Below the pieces are notes generated by a model. The model did not search any database and was not told the origin of the DNA. It saw only the letters and a program-made list of their open reading frames with translations. Shown in pieces: positions 22,501 to 34,651 of a stretch of DNA of 64,000 bases; position 1 is the stretch's first letter; each line of letters starts with the position of its first letter. Source of the stretch: Fusarium oxysporum f. sp. lycopersici 4287 (taxonomy: Eukaryota > Ascomycota > Sordariomycetes > Hypocreales > Nectriaceae); the NCBI RefSeq assembly GCF_000149955.1, contig NC_030988.1, positions 4,567,164-4,631,163 on the forward strand, in the 5' to 3' direction. The position numbers and the translations under genes are program-made.

Positions 22501-25312
22501 CGCAGGCCGAGGTGGTGGCCTATTGCCAGGGCTGTGGCAAGGAATTCACGAACAGCAGTGCCTGGACGTTCCTGAACGTGTGCACCATGTATTGGCATGT
22601 CTTCCGGTGGTGGCACCTTTTGAGACTCGCTGCTGGTAGGGTTGACGGATACGAGCAGGCTGGAGAGACGGTCATGCTGGGCAAGGCGGGACAGAGGATC
22701 TCATTGTTACAAGCGTATCTGCAACTCGGCAGGCTTTGGAGGGTCTCGCTCTATACGACTACATATCGGTCGTCAAGCTGAAGTGGAAGGGGCAGGGTAT
22801 CGCCTCTGGTGAAGTGGAAGTAGACAGGTCCTGGTCATCATCCAAATCATGGATCAGACGCTGCAGCGACCGAAGCAACAGGCTATCGTGTGGCCGCGAC
22901 GCAGAGCCCTACTGACTCACGCAAACTGCGTCAGAGCAGCAGTACAACACATTCCGCTCTTTGTCCATGGGACATGTTCCTGTGTGAGGCAACTGATGAC
23001 CCTGATGACACCAACAACATCTGTAAAAGACACAAGGCGTGTCCTCCCAGGCGCATTGCATAGCTAGCAGATAACATACAACTGCTGCGGCGATCCGCCG
23101 AGGATGGGGCGTTGGATGCCCGGCAGTGGGGTCCTGTCAGGAAAAAGCGATCCGATTGCTGATGCGACCGGATCGCACAGCACCGACAGGAATGGAGAGC
23201 ACAACGCAGCAGGGTATCGGCCGGATGGCATCGGTACAGCGACCCGCCTGATCGATGTATTGAGGAATGCGATAACACGAACGGTGATAACGGCCGCGTC
23301 GAAAGAGCTCTCCGCAATAGTCGAGCAAATGTACTAGTTCTAGGAGACCGCATTGGCGTCCGAGGAGGGCCTGAATGCCGCGATCATCCTGAACGATGGC
23401 CTTAGCCCTCCTCAAGGGACCGTCTCGAGTACGGGAACGCCAAGGCAAGAGCAACTAAGGGCTATCAAGTCGCAGCAAATCAGCCTCTCCCGCGACCGGG
23501 AAAAGGCTTTTCAGGGGATGCAGAGTTGGCCGGGCGCTACGATACCCATCGACAGAGCCACAGCACGCGGAGGGTCCGAAGACTTAGAGCAACAGAACGG
23601 CCAGGCCGCGACTGCCGACTGGATGGAGGACACGAATCCATCAACAAGCATCATGTTCGGCCTGTTCACATCGTTTTGTGAGGTCAGGAGACAAGTGGCC
23701 AAATCCCTGACGCCCAACAGAAGACAGAGCATAGCCTTCTGGCTGATCTGCCGCCAACTTGACCAGGTGCGCCGAGATGAGCATTGCACCGCACAGCTAT
23801 GCTTATTCATCGGAGGCAATGGAGGTACCGGCAAATCGCGGGTCATCGCCGCCATCGCCGAGCTGTTCGCCGTAGGTCACAGTCGCATCGCTTGCTCGTG
23901 ACTGCAACGGCGGCAAACATTAATAGAATCACCATCCATTCAGCTTGCAACTTCTCCAGAGACACGAGTACAAGAACAGGCGCGCCATCTAGCTCGGCAG
24001 GCCGTCGTATCGACGGGCAGGCCAAGATGGACTGGCAAGAGAAATATGCACTGATCATCGATGAGGTCGGCATGTTGGGTGCGAGGATGCTATACGCCGT
24101 CAATGTGCAGCTGCGGAGGCTTCGAGAGTCGACTGAAGATTTCGGCGATATCCCAGTAATTATATTTTGCGGGGACTTCCACCAGTTTCGTCCAGTACAA
24201 GAGTGGTCAATACTGCTCCCAAGCTCAAGCTTCCCACGCGGGCAAGGCCACGGCTTCGGTCTCGAGCAGCAAAGACAACACGACGTCGCCTACGTCCTGT
24301 GGAGGAAGTTCACCGTGGTGGTGCCCAAGGAAAAAGTTCGTGCCGCGCAAGATCCACGACTACGCAGGCTCATAACACGTGTCGAGTTTCTGAACAGCAA
24401 CGGCTATCACGAGGAGAGACGCATTCCATGGGAGTCGGGTATCGCAGTGGTGACTCCACTCAACAGGAACTGATGGAACCTGAATGTAGAGGCAACACTC
24501 GCGTTCCAGAGGCAGCGACATGCCCCTCTCCACACCTTCGTTTCCGAGCATAAGTGGAAAGACGGTAAGCCGACGGAGGAAGAAGCGGTCATGATTTTGG
24601 GCCAAGGCGATGATAGCGCTATATCGGTGCCTGCCGTGTTTATGTTTGTCCTCGGCATGCTGGTGGTCGTGAAACAGGATATGCATCAAGGACTAAGACG
24701 TGTCAACGACGCTAGAAATGAGGCAGTGGGGGTTGTTCTCGACAAGGCCTTCCGGGCCTTGGGATTAATGCTGATACAGTCCTCCACTTCGGGCCGCCCG
24801 CGGGGCTTCTGGTAACGTCGGAGACGACGAGCGACCTCCACTTTGTCGGAATGCCTGCAGGTATCATGCTCTTGACGCCTGTAAGTGCCAAAATCGAGTG
24901 CGTAAGAAAGCGGCCATGGCAGCAACATGACGTTTCCCGCAAGGGCTTGCCGTGCGCCCCAGCGTTCGCATGTACGGACTACAAGGTACAGGCGAGAAGT
25001 TAGACAGGGTCGCTCTAGAGCTCCGGGGGGACAAGAACCACGAACATCGACGGCCTGCTGGTTCCAAGCCAGTGTGACACATACAGTCTGTACGTTCAGC
25101 TGTCGAGGTGCAGATCACTTGACGGCATCATGCTACTCTCCGAGGCGCGAGACAGGGACTTCGTGGGAAACGTGGTGCCAGTGGAGATGGCACAAGCTGA
25201 GCTGAGATTGGAGGAGATGAGCGAACAGACAGTGAGGCAAACAGAGTCGATGATTTGGTCGGAAGCCAACACCGGGGACTGGTGCAGGGCAGACGTTGCA
25301 GAGGAACGTTGA
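19580..25312 (+). pseudogene. Helitron RepHel (HUH endonuclease plus Pif1-like helicase), multiply broken
   Basis: Parts appear in order on the + strand in changing frames. An N-terminal Cys-rich segment (19613-19903) comes first. Next is a DUF6570-like region reading LTPVEEKLIALNSCYG and LLSVRRSVVEKALPWLKRHN (about 19940-20330). A Rep region follows with LNPNDITNP, then ERGALHLHGLLWL, which holds the HUH metal-binding pair at 21725-21733, and YYVTNYATK, which carries the Rep Tyr (22290-22316). A long linker precedes the helicase, with Walker A GGNGGTGKS near 23811-23840, LIIDEVGM Walker B near 24050-24075, FCGDFHQFRPVQ, and the C-terminal helicase motifs up to about 25280. Lesions include TAG at 21788 and TGA at 24471-24473 (inside NRN-WNLN, probably Arg CGA to TGA) and several frameshifts between 19900 and 23350. 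The intact protein would nick and unwind DNA during rolling-circle transposition. Confidence 0.85.
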
Positions 25313-25365
25313 GGAATTTTGGCGCGAACTACGCGAGTGGGGTTCGACACGGCGATGACACGTTC

Positions 25366-25381
25366 AAATTCACGTGAATTT
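25366..25381. repeat. 16-bp perfect palindrome, candidate Helitron 3' hairpin
   Basis: AAATTCAC is followed directly by GTGAATTT, about 55 bp after the end of the helicase remnant. Helitron 3' ends usually carry a short hairpin close to the terminus, so this is a candidate. No CTRR end was fixed. Confidence 0.4.
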
Positions 25382-25382
25382 T

Positions 25383-27462
25383 TGAGTGGGGATCTGGCCT
25401 GGCCCCGCCTTTTTGTCCGTCCTCTTGACGCCTTTCGTTCCTCAAGGCATCTGGTATCGGAATGTGGGGGTCAGTTAATTTTAGCAGCAAGGTAGCCGGA
25501 GCGAGTCGCCGGGTCAATTGCAACAGGCCAGTACATTGGTATCTACAACCAAGTTGACACGAGCCGATAAAGGAAAGGACTCTATTTTTTCTATCCATTC
25601 CACTTTGTCCAGAGCTATGAGGTTTTTATTGTGACTGTACAGGCAACAATCAAGGGCTGGCGATTGTGATTACAGCAAGAGCTGGCATTTTCCGTTTCTG
25701 ATGGAAGAATGGCCTCAAATGGCATTTCTCGTTCTCGCTGTAGCATTGATTGAACTGTCAAATCGCATGTCACCAATTAATTTTGTCTTGAACCCCATCT
25801 ACATACAGCATGAAGCTGGGTGTGGTAACAATTTAACTGAGTGCAATGCCATTCAATTACCTGAAAAATTGCCGTGATGAACAGCCGACCCCGCACCAAG
25901 GTCCTCTGTTTGCGCGGATAGACGAGGGCTTACCCAATATGTTTGGAAGTTGTATTGCTGTTGTTCCATCGATATCGTCAAGAAGAGCCTGGATTCCTGA
26001 ACTTTTCACTGCCTTTCGAACGCCGGGGTCCATGTTGATTGACTGGAAATTTGACTGGTTCAATGGGGCCTGCTGGAGGTCGGTTCTTCTTAGATTCCAT
26101 CGCATGATGCGGTGCTTCATCGGTGATAGGTGGTGCAGAAGGTTGAGGGAAGCTCTACAGACGCTGGTCGATCGAGGAGCGTGTTGGACAGTTGCTGGTG
26201 TTGCTATGATGGTTGGCAGGTCCGTCGTGGTTCTCATAAGCCATGGCGGTGTTTCACATTGCACCATATGGTGACCTTGGATGGAGAGAAACAAAGCGCG
26301 ATATTGCAGCGATTGTGGTTGATTGTTAGGATTAGCCTAATCTAAAGCGGGTGATTTGTTGTCCCCCTAACGGGTGGTCGGCGATCCCGAGGTGGGTATG
26401 GGACAGGGGATGAAGCAGTCAACAGGTGGAGACTTCCAATCGCTCAACAGGAGAATACTTAGTCGCATGTCCTCAGGCACTGGAATGGGAAGAAGTAGGC
26501 GGTGTTTTGATTGCGCATAGGTCCAGTACCAAGTTCATCTTTAGCGCGTCACCATGCATCAATGGAGGCAAGTTTCGATGTTTGCTCACAAAGTATCCCG
26601 TTGCCGCTCTTATCACCTATTCGTCGAACGGCAACCATCTACTAAATTTGTCGACCTTGTTATTTGGACATCCCGTGACAAATTTCTGATGCACTCGCCG
26701 GCTCCACACCTCAGCCCCGTTTTTAGGCAGTGGCGAAAACGCTTAAACGACAAGAAAGGGAGCCATATTACTATGAGAGGTCAAGCCAGCCTAAATCAAG
26801 CTTTCTCAGCAAGTTAATCTGTCAAAGATCTGGTGCGTGTTATTTAACGTTCCAAATGGAGTCACAAATCAGTAGTTATCGGCCTGCTAGCGTCTTCAAA
26901 CAGGGGCATGGTCTACTGACATAATGAAGATTATGGGGTAGCAAAAGTAAATACAACTTCTGGATATTAATGCTACTACAGTCAGAATGGAAATACGCAT
27001 GTGGATACACATCCTACATACCTTCCGCTTTGTGCTGACTGTCGAACCTCCTTTCACTCGAATCAAGCCACACGGAGCTGTATGGTTTACTTGGCAGTTC
27101 CTAGCTAGCCTGGCTCGAGTTAGTATCAGACAATGTGCAAAAAAAGCATGGAGAGGCGGCCTACATTTCCATGTAAATGCTACTGGAATATGGTGCAGAG
27201 GAGGAATATGCAGGGGTTTTGTTGACATGTTCATCCAGGTGATCCTTGACAGGTTTGTTGGCGCTAGCGAACATCGCGAAGCAACGACATTTTATCTGCT
27301 CCGCTGAATTGTTTGCCTGTATTGTGAGAGCTCTCGTTTTTCTGTTAAATACCTTACGTATCTTGGTCATATCCCTCTCAAGTTGCGACTGTGCATCTAG
27401 AGCACTTTACAAGAATCAGGTCCAACATCCATCCTGCTTCTACTACCATCTGACGAAGAATC
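25383..27462. other. Gene-free stretch between Helitron and 27463 gene
   Basis: This is mixed AT-rich DNA. A minus-strand frame at 25857-26294 contains a protein-like stretch (MDPGVRKAVKSSGIQALLDD near 25975-26034) that may be a gene fragment, but it has no context and I do not name it. Nothing else was supported. Confidence 0.35.
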
Positions 27463-28545
27463 ATGCCTGTGCAACTCCTACCAGCATCCGCTGCTGCATT
27501 TGCCCCTCGAGCTCCATCCGTTGATGTTGCCTTGGGTTCAAAGGTCGAACAGTGGCTCACACAAACTCTGAAGCGTATCAATAGGGTCAAACGCCCCCTT
27601 AACTCCGTACTGCAGCACCAGCGATGTCTCACCGAAACTCTTTCGTCGCCGAATGCCATCTGGACCTTGACATCGCTTATGCTACCCAAGACACCCGAGT
27701 CTGGCTTTAAGCGGGATGCCAGCAATCGTCTATTCGAGGCCATCATGAACTATGTGCTCGTCCATGTTGAGGCTTACGTTGTTCATGTCGACATGGTTCT
27801 GCGAAATGAGGTCTCCTACAAGCTCACAAAGGATACCATCGATGCGCTCGTTGAGTACCACAAGGTGATTCACTGTGTCGATGCAAAGGCCAGCACATAC
27901 GACTGGACAGGCAAGGAGCAGCAGTGTAAGAGGCTTCACGAAGACTTTGTCCAGGACATCAATAAGTTTGTTTTTTGCACCCACGTCTCTGCCCTTGAGG
28001 GGCTTGAGGAGGGGGGTACCGGCGAACTCCTCTGCGGCAAGAGTGAGGAGGTCAAGAACTGCATCAGTGCTCTTATAAAGCCTCTGCTACCTCCCTCTTC
28101 CCCCTGCGTCGTTGAAGTTGTCCGACAACCTACCCTGCTATCTAGCTCTCTTGTCAACAATATATGGTCGCAACATGGTCTTTGCGGCAACCTTGTTGCT
28201 GTTGACTCATGGAGTGCGCTTCCCTCAAGCCCTAGTATCCCATCATGGGCCGACTCAAACACAAGTCCTATGACCGTGAGCGATGTGTCGCCTACTCCCG
28301 CGTTCACTCACTCTCTCTATGACTGGCCCGGGTGCTCAACTCAAGTAACAACCCCTATCCCCGCGCTGCCCCTCCCTATCATGCTCGCTCCCGCCCATTG
28401 CGATGTTAGTGCGGGTATGGAACACATGGGCGGTATGGGTAGCTTTGGCTGTTGTCCATGTGAGTATGCAGCACATGTGATGACCAGAGATGAGAGACTT
28501 AGAGTATGCCAGCACGAGGCGAGAATTCTGGCACGTAACCTTTAG
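27463..28545 (+). CDS. Hypothetical protein, 360 aa, helical N-terminal domain
   Basis: An intact single-exon frame runs from MPVQLLPASA to RILARNL. Residues about 20-200 are rich in Leu, Val, Lys and Glu with a helical pattern (for example SKVEQWLTQTLKRINRVKRP and DTIDALVEYHKVIHCVDAKA). Residues about 210-320 are Ser/Pro/Thr-rich and probably disordered. The C-terminus has a Cys pair (GCCPCEYAAHV) and a basic helix. There is no signal peptide or membrane segment. I do not recognise the family. It lies between the Helitron and a dead protease gene, yet has no lesions, so it is likely a functioning gene. Confidence 0.65.
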   Translation: MPVQLLPASAAAFAPRAPSVDVALGSKVEQWLTQTLKRINRVKRPLNSVLQHQRCLTETLSSPNAIWTLTSLMLPKTPESGFKRDASNRLFEAIMNYVLVHVEAYVVHVDMVLRNEVSYKLTKDTIDALVEYHKVIHCVDAKASTYDWTGKEQQCKRLHEDFVQDINKFVFCTHVSALEGLEEGGTGELLCGKSEEVKNCISALIKPLLPPSSPCVVEVVRQPTLLSSSLVNNIWSQHGLCGNLVAVDSWSALPSSPSIPSWADSNTSPMTVSDVSPTPAFTHSLYDWPGCSTQVTTPIPALPLPIMLAPAHCDVSAGMEHMGGMGSFGCCPCEYAAHVMTRDERLRVCQHEARILARNL

Positions 28546-29045
28546 CAGGCCCCTTAGCTAATCTCTGCCTGGTTAATATGTGATCAGGATTTTCTGTCAG
28601 TAACGCGTTAGGATCAACTATGGGGTCGGATTACGATTACATGTGATCAACTGTGGCTGTTATCATTCTACTTAGCGAACCTAGTGGGTTCAGAATTGTT
28701 TACCATAGACAGAATCTTCTCTTGAATGTCACGGCGGCACGTTTCTGTCAACATAGAGTGACAAGTCTAGTAATGTATAACATATCGACAGAACCATCGT
28801 TGGCCAATCTGGCGCTGTGCCTCTCCGTGAGGGATATGAGATGTTGCCAGTTGACTGTCCATTCCAGAGAGCAAACAGGACCATATGAAGAATACGCTTT
28901 CACCTCCCCACTTGCAACTACGTGAAGTGGAAAGAAGAAGTCCGTCACACCTGAAATGCAAGATCACAACTATGTTTTATCTCGATAACCCCATCTCCAT
29001 TCAAGTTGCTAGCCTAGGAGAAACCCAGGGAGTAACGTAACGCAA
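28546..29045. other. Intergenic, nothing seen
   Basis: Short AT-rich frames only. It ends at the C-run that marks the end of the M16 pseudogene. Confidence 0.4.
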
Positions 29046-29068
29046 CCCCCCCTCCCCCCCCCCCCCCC
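29046..29068. repeat. Poly-C run (22 C with one T)
   Basis: A 23-base cytosine tract broken by a single T at 29053 lies exactly at the 3' end of the M16 pseudogene (poly-G on its coding strand). Confidence 0.95.
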
Positions 29069-32000
29069 AAAGCTCTGCATCCGTATCTTCATACTCGCTA
29101 ATGTCCTTGACGGGCCTGGCGCCTAAACTAGCAGTGAGACCAGCTTTGAAGAGTCTACCATCAGTAGTTTCCTCGGCCATCTTGACGTCATCCCCAGCCG
29201 ATGTCTACATATTGGCATTCTTCTGAGCCTCTTCCTGTCGCTTATCGACACCCTCGGCCTTGCCTTGAGCCTGTAGATGAATCGATGAGCGATCTCTCCG
29301 ACTAGAGACAGGGCTAAGACGCCGGTTGAAGAATTCCATAACTTCGAGCTTGGTCAGAAGCTTAATTTGTGCGGCGTCGCATTGGGCTGTCACCGGTTCG
29401 TGTCAGTGCCGGGTGGACTCCTTGTCCAAGTTCCTAGGTTTCTCTTACCGCCAAACAATCAGACTCCGTTGGGGGCCCTCGAACTCTGTATCATTCATCT
29501 TTTCCAATGTGTCCGCATATCTCACGAGGAAGGCCTCGCTACGAGAATCGAGAAACTTTGGCGCCATCTCACTCTGTATGAGGAAGCGGAAGCCATACGT
29601 CATCGAGAAAGTCCGGGGCATGCTGAAGACAATGTAGCCAAATGGCTCCTTAGTTCGGAGCTGATCAAAGGCTGGCCCACGTATCAGAGTCTTGGTTCGA
29701 ATATCGCGATCCTCCCTGCTGCCAACATAAAATCAAGTCTTGACGCAGTGGTTGACGTTGGCAGGATCCTTGAAAGTCTTCCTTAAGACGTAGTTGGAGC
29801 CTTCGGTCAGGATAGGAGACCGCAGGATAGGCTACTGGGCCTTGGGCAAGACCCGGGGCTTCAATATGGACGCCACCATGTCAGTTGCTTTGAGAGCATC
29901 CTCCTTGTATATGTTGCCATGTACGTACACCTCAATGAACACCTGGCCAAGCATCTGCTTCTGGAACAACCTGATACCCTCCAAGTGACACCCGAAAGCT
30001 CCGCTGCCAGCTCCTCTACTATGAAGTCCGACTCCGGGGTATTGAGCCAATTGGTGTAGTCACCAACCTGATGGTAGGACGACTGTAGCTGCCAGTTGTT
30101 ACCTCGGGTTAGGCGCTCCCTTACAGTCTCAAACGATATTTCTTGATATCTAAGTCCCGCATTGTTGTAACGATTTGATCCAAGAGCACAGGGAGCTTAT
30201 CATCATAGCCGCTAACGTCCAAGAACAAACCACGAGAATCAAGACTGATCTTGTACTGCAATCCAGCCAGTTCCGCGTCGTATGAGTACATCTCGAGCGC
30301 ATCACGGACCAGATCCGAGAACAGTCGAGCCTTGACGTTGTTTTCTGCCGAAGCATAGAAGAGGGGTGTCTTCAAGCTGACAATAAGGTTGGCGCGAGAA
30401 ACCCAGAAAATATCATCCTTCTTCCATTGTGTTCTGGCAATGCTATCATTGCGAATGACCCGAGGTTCAGTGCCTGCTCATCCATTTCCTGCTTTTCAAC
30501 CTCGGGCTCGTTGGGAATGAACTGGTTCTTATGGGGTAGGTGAAGAGTAGGTAGGCGATCCTGGGGAGAGACTGCAAAGGCTTTCTTACACTCCTGCATG
30601 AGATCATTGGGAATCTTGTCATGGCGATACTCTGTTCCGTACCACTTTTCCTTCTAGTCCCAGTCGCCAGGATAGTTACGCGACACAATAACCATGCAGG
30701 AGTTATCTGGGTGAATCGTAGCAAGAGCTTTCTCGATCTGGTCAGGAGCAAATTCTCGGAGACGGCTATGGCCACTGAGCAACCATTTCCGAGGCAGAGT
30801 CTTCTGCATAACCGAGCTGATTCGGCTGGTAAATCGACTGGCAGGTGTCTTTAGCTTGAACTTGAAATCGACATCAGCTATTCCCTTCTGCTCTTGGAAA
30901 TCCACTCTTGGGGAGGGTGCTCACGCAGGAGAGCGATGTACGGGAAAAGATCTCGATGATCTCAGGGTAGTTCTTAAGACCATCTTCTGTCAAGCAAACT
31001 TGCATATCGAAGATACCAGGAGTGCCAGGGCACATAGGGTAAGCACCAGCGTTAAGACCGTTCGCCCAACCCTTGGACCTGATGTACGACATGATACTTC
31101 CAGGACCCTCATGTCCGATAAGATGACTAATGTATCGGCTAGGCTGAGTGGCAAACATGAACTCCTCATCAATGAATGGGAAGTACAAGTTAAGTTCTCT
31201 CGAATACATGACAGGCTTTGCCAATCATTGCATGCCGAGATCGGACTCTCTGAAAGGAAGTTCGCCAGGCCATCGGTTCGGTGAAAGCTTCTTATTGACG
31301 ACGGGCGAGAACAACTTGGCAATCCATTTTTGGAGCACATCGAGCGGTTCTCTATCCAGAACAGCCCAATTTCATGCGGTTCGCTGAATAGTGCTTGGCA
31401 TGAAACGCGATGAACTTGTCCCTCACATCGATTCCACGTGCCTCAGAAAGGGTCTTGAGAACCTCAAAGTTGCCGGTAGAGAAGTGACAGAACGGGTGAT
31501 TGGGGTTAGACAGAGACTTTTCAAGCTAATGTAGTCTCTAGGTGTCATTTTGAAGACTCTTCTTGTTTTCTAAATCGACAGCTTTCAGCCCTCGGTCCAG
31601 CGTCTCGGAAAGGAAAAGCGGTTCAATAAAGAACTGGGCGAATCGGTCGAGAGCCCCGCTCAGAGGAGATGGGTTGGTATCGGAAGGATCTTGGCCATTG
31701 TCTGGCTTGACAGAAATGTAGAAAAAGTAGTTCATCGAGGTCGACCCTGTGTAAGCATTGGAGGTTCCTGAATTGGCGGAGAGGCGTTGGCTGTATTCGT
31801 TCTCAATTGAGAATTTCTTGGTGCCCATTAAGAAAAACTGTTGACAAGCAGAAATATTAGCCCATTTGTCTGTACAACATCACGGCTGTTGAATTGATGC
31901 ACTTACATATTCCACCGCATGGACTGTACCGGAGATATCAGACTCGTCGCTGAAGTTTCCCACATTGATATCCAGCGCAGCGCTGGCCTTGTCCGTTTCG

Positions 32001-32190
32001 GAATCATGCATCCGGAGCGCTTCAAGTTCATTGTTAAGACGAATGATGCGATAATCTCGATCGTTGAGCGAAGGTTTCTTGAGGGAGTCAGTAACAAGCA
32101 TCATCATAGGAACGCCGGCGTGGAGGTTTGTTCTTCATGTTCTGCGTGAGGCACTCGCGAGTTCGGAGTGTCGAGAAACGGTTCCTGGAC
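29069..32190 (-). pseudogene. Insulysin/Ste23-type M16 metalloprotease, dead full-length copy
   Basis: The minus strand carries almost the whole length of an insulin-degrading-enzyme-like protease in order, but in broken frames. Recognisable parts are KKPSLNDRDYRIIRLNNELE (about 32020-32080), DKASAALDINVGNFSDE, the zinc site region, MNYFFYISVKP, SPLSGALDRFAQFFIEPLF (about 31620-31680), SRYISHLIGHEGPGSIMSY (about 31080-31140), WLLSGHSRLREFAPDQIEKA (about 30720-30780), LPTLHLPHKNQFIPNEPEVE, LFSDLVRDALEMYSYDAELA, MLGQVFIEVYVHGNIYKEDA, and the C-terminal GARPVKDISEYEDTDAEL next to the poly-G run. One intron survives (31838-31906, GTAAGT...CAG), so this is a DNA-level copy, not a retrocopy. The HxxEH zinc motif reads HAVEY (last His to Tyr, codon at 31907-31909). 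In-frame TAG codons lie at 31538-31540 and 31526-31528, where Trp and Gln are expected. Intact members degrade peptides and process a-type pheromone. Confidence 0.9.
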
Positions 32191-34264
32191 GTTTGTTTGT
32201 GGGATGAAAGGTGTGAACAGAAGAACTAGGAAAGCGTGAGATCAGACATACTTGAGGCGAGATATTGGCAGGGTCAAAGGTTCCGACGTTCACGGTACGG
32301 TTTGTAGCGTGGGGAATGGTTGGTAGGTCAATGCGAAGCGGAAGATGATCAACGCTCTCCGACCTGAGGAAGCCAGGCAGCAGAAGGAAAAAGACAGCAC
32401 GACTGTGACAGGCGACCAGACGATCTGCGGCCACAGCCTATGGTCCCGGTTCTTCCCACGGGCAAAGTGCACGCCATGCGGCAATTTGGAGGCAGGCTGG
32501 GTGCAATGGATGGCACAATGTGGATGAGAAGATGCTCACATCGAGAGTTGGTCGTGCATGACTAGCGATTGTCGTTGTTGGTGCGGCTTGGCGTCTCAAG
32601 ACAAAAAGGAAGACTCGGATTGGGGTGTTGAAATTATTCTACACAATCCATCGGCTGGTTTCATCGGGGCGCTGTCTGAATATTTCTGTCTTCTTAACTA
32701 CTGTATGCTTGCGAGTTTGTTATTTCCGACACAAAACCAGGGGCAGTTGTGAGGCTGACGGGGAATGCCCCGGCAAGCAATGCAGGGTGAACAGAATCTG
32801 TTAGCGCAGTCCGGGTTGCGATGCATGTGCGAGAGCCTGTTCCCTTTCAGAAAAGCAAGGATGGACAGCGTCGCCTGCCAGAGCTAGCCACCACAAGCCC
32901 ACGCCACCCTGGAAATTGCCCCATCTAAGGGAGCCCTGTACGCTCGATTTGGCCAACATGGGCCAGGGAGAATGAGCCTGGGGGCCCCTCGCTGTTGTTG
33001 CCTTTCTGTGTGACTGGTCAATTCTGAGAGCGGCGGCATGCATGTAACGCAGGCGACACGGAAAGGTAGGTAAAAAGGGAGTGCGGGCGGAGACAGGGTC
33101 CAAATTCGTCTTCCCGCCAGCAACGGCAAGACCAAGTATGTTGCTTGTAGGCAGGTCGGGAAAAATAATTGACACCAATAGTATTAGCACTACGGTCAAT
33201 GTGATGCTTGGATCGACCATCCTCACACAAATATGTTCGTTCCAAACTTGAATGGATGACAAATCGAGCTCTCTTGCGAACAGCTAGGTGGCTTGGTACT
33301 GGGTAGCGACTGCGCTCAATCAACAAGCCTCTGATAGGTCTACGGAGGTGCTCCCGTTAGATCGTCTTGTCAGAAGATATTGAGATTTCTCGTGGTCAAC
33401 ACTCTTGATGTCGAAGGTCTCAAGTCTCTATCGGCTTGGTAGTTGCCTGTTGTAGTGGATGTCCAAAGGCCGTACTCAACAAGCTGAACCGCGTGGCTAA
33501 AAGCGAGGACGATGAGAATTCCTTACAAGGAAAAATAGTTCCCATGATTTTTGGTGATCGGGAAGGTTAGCCGTGGTCATAGAAAAGTAGAAGTACTGGC
33601 ACTCACCCTTGTGGTTCAAAATTTGTATTTGGAGTGTCGGAGAAGAGTGCCATGTTCTGTTTCACGTGACCAATGATGCTGAGCGATAGCTGTTGGATGT
33701 TATGTCACAGGATTTGAAGTCCGATGCGACAATGAGAAGTGAAACTTGCATTCTGAGCCTCTTGACCACAGCCATTGCATTGATACTTGTTGAGAATGAT
33801 GGAAGTCTGCCTTGCTGGCTGAGCCCCCCCGTCAAAGCCACTTTGAAGACTGACTCCGCTAGCGCCGCTAGTTTCCGAGTCTATGAAATCATCAAATAAT
33901 GTTTGAGTGAGACACGCAGAGTGGCTGAGCCAATATATGACTAAGGGGTTCAGGGTAGTAATCTCTCCAAGATCTTCCCTCCCAACGGCCGGCCGCAAAT
34001 GAGCGTTGTCTGGTTGTTGAAACCATGTTAGCCATTACATGATGGTTCTTTTTCTTCCTATCCATAATCCTCTAGGTACGACTCCTGAACTAATCTCCGA
34101 CAGAGGCAGTACCCATTTCGCGGTCAAGCGTCTCAGGCACCTAGAGGAGGAATTGCAAGCCGTAAGAATAAACTTGACGCAGCTAACACAGGTAACAAAG
34201 AACACGATATTTTTTTTTTCTTTTTTCACAGTAAGAGATTCTACCAAAGTTTCTGCGATAACTA
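32191..34264. other. Gene-free stretch, two kilobases
   Basis: This includes the former upstream region of the M16 copy. Frames at 32801-33262 (-) and 33705-33998 (-) show no family features, low-quality composition and no splice context. A possible 3' continuation of the 34265-35808 gene in another frame (34035-34445, -) is noted but not called. Confidence 0.4.
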
Positions 34265-34651
34265 TTATATCTGATATGGCAATGGAGTCCTTGGGCCTTT
34301 GTTGCAAGAAAAGACCAAGAGCTCTAAACACAGTCTCCCACTGAACAATTTCCCACAATGGAAGATTCGAATAAAGTCTTGATACATGATAGCGGCAGTA
34401 CACCGAAGTGCTGTCGGCAACTGCACGAGCCCGGAGTCTCGGCAATACATATGCAGGTTCGCCATTATCTTCAATAACCCAACCTTCCCACTTATTAAAT
34501 CAAGAATCAAACGAGCTTTGGAGTCTCTAAACCGATCTTCAAGTCCCTTGTGGGCCAAGTCGCCGATTTCAACGATATTACCGCCAAAGACTACATCAAT
34601 ATAGCCTTGCTTGGTTGTAATGCACTCCTTGTGGACGCAGACAGCCTGAGC

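Larger units (their letters stand above)
19580..25382 (+). mobile_element. Decayed autonomous-type Helitron
   Basis: The stretch is defined by one collinear, broken Rep-helicase gene and a 16-bp palindrome just behind it. Helitrons move by rolling-circle replication and leave no target duplication, so borders are hard to see; both ends here are approximate. The many frameshifts and stops show that this copy cannot make its own protein. Confidence 0.8.

Noticed and set aside
25857..26294. Minus-strand frame with a protein-like stretch near 26000
   Set aside because: Could be a gene fragment, but start, family and splice context are missing.
32801..33262. 153-codon minus-strand frame
   Set aside because: Overlaps other equal-length frames, with no domain or gene context.
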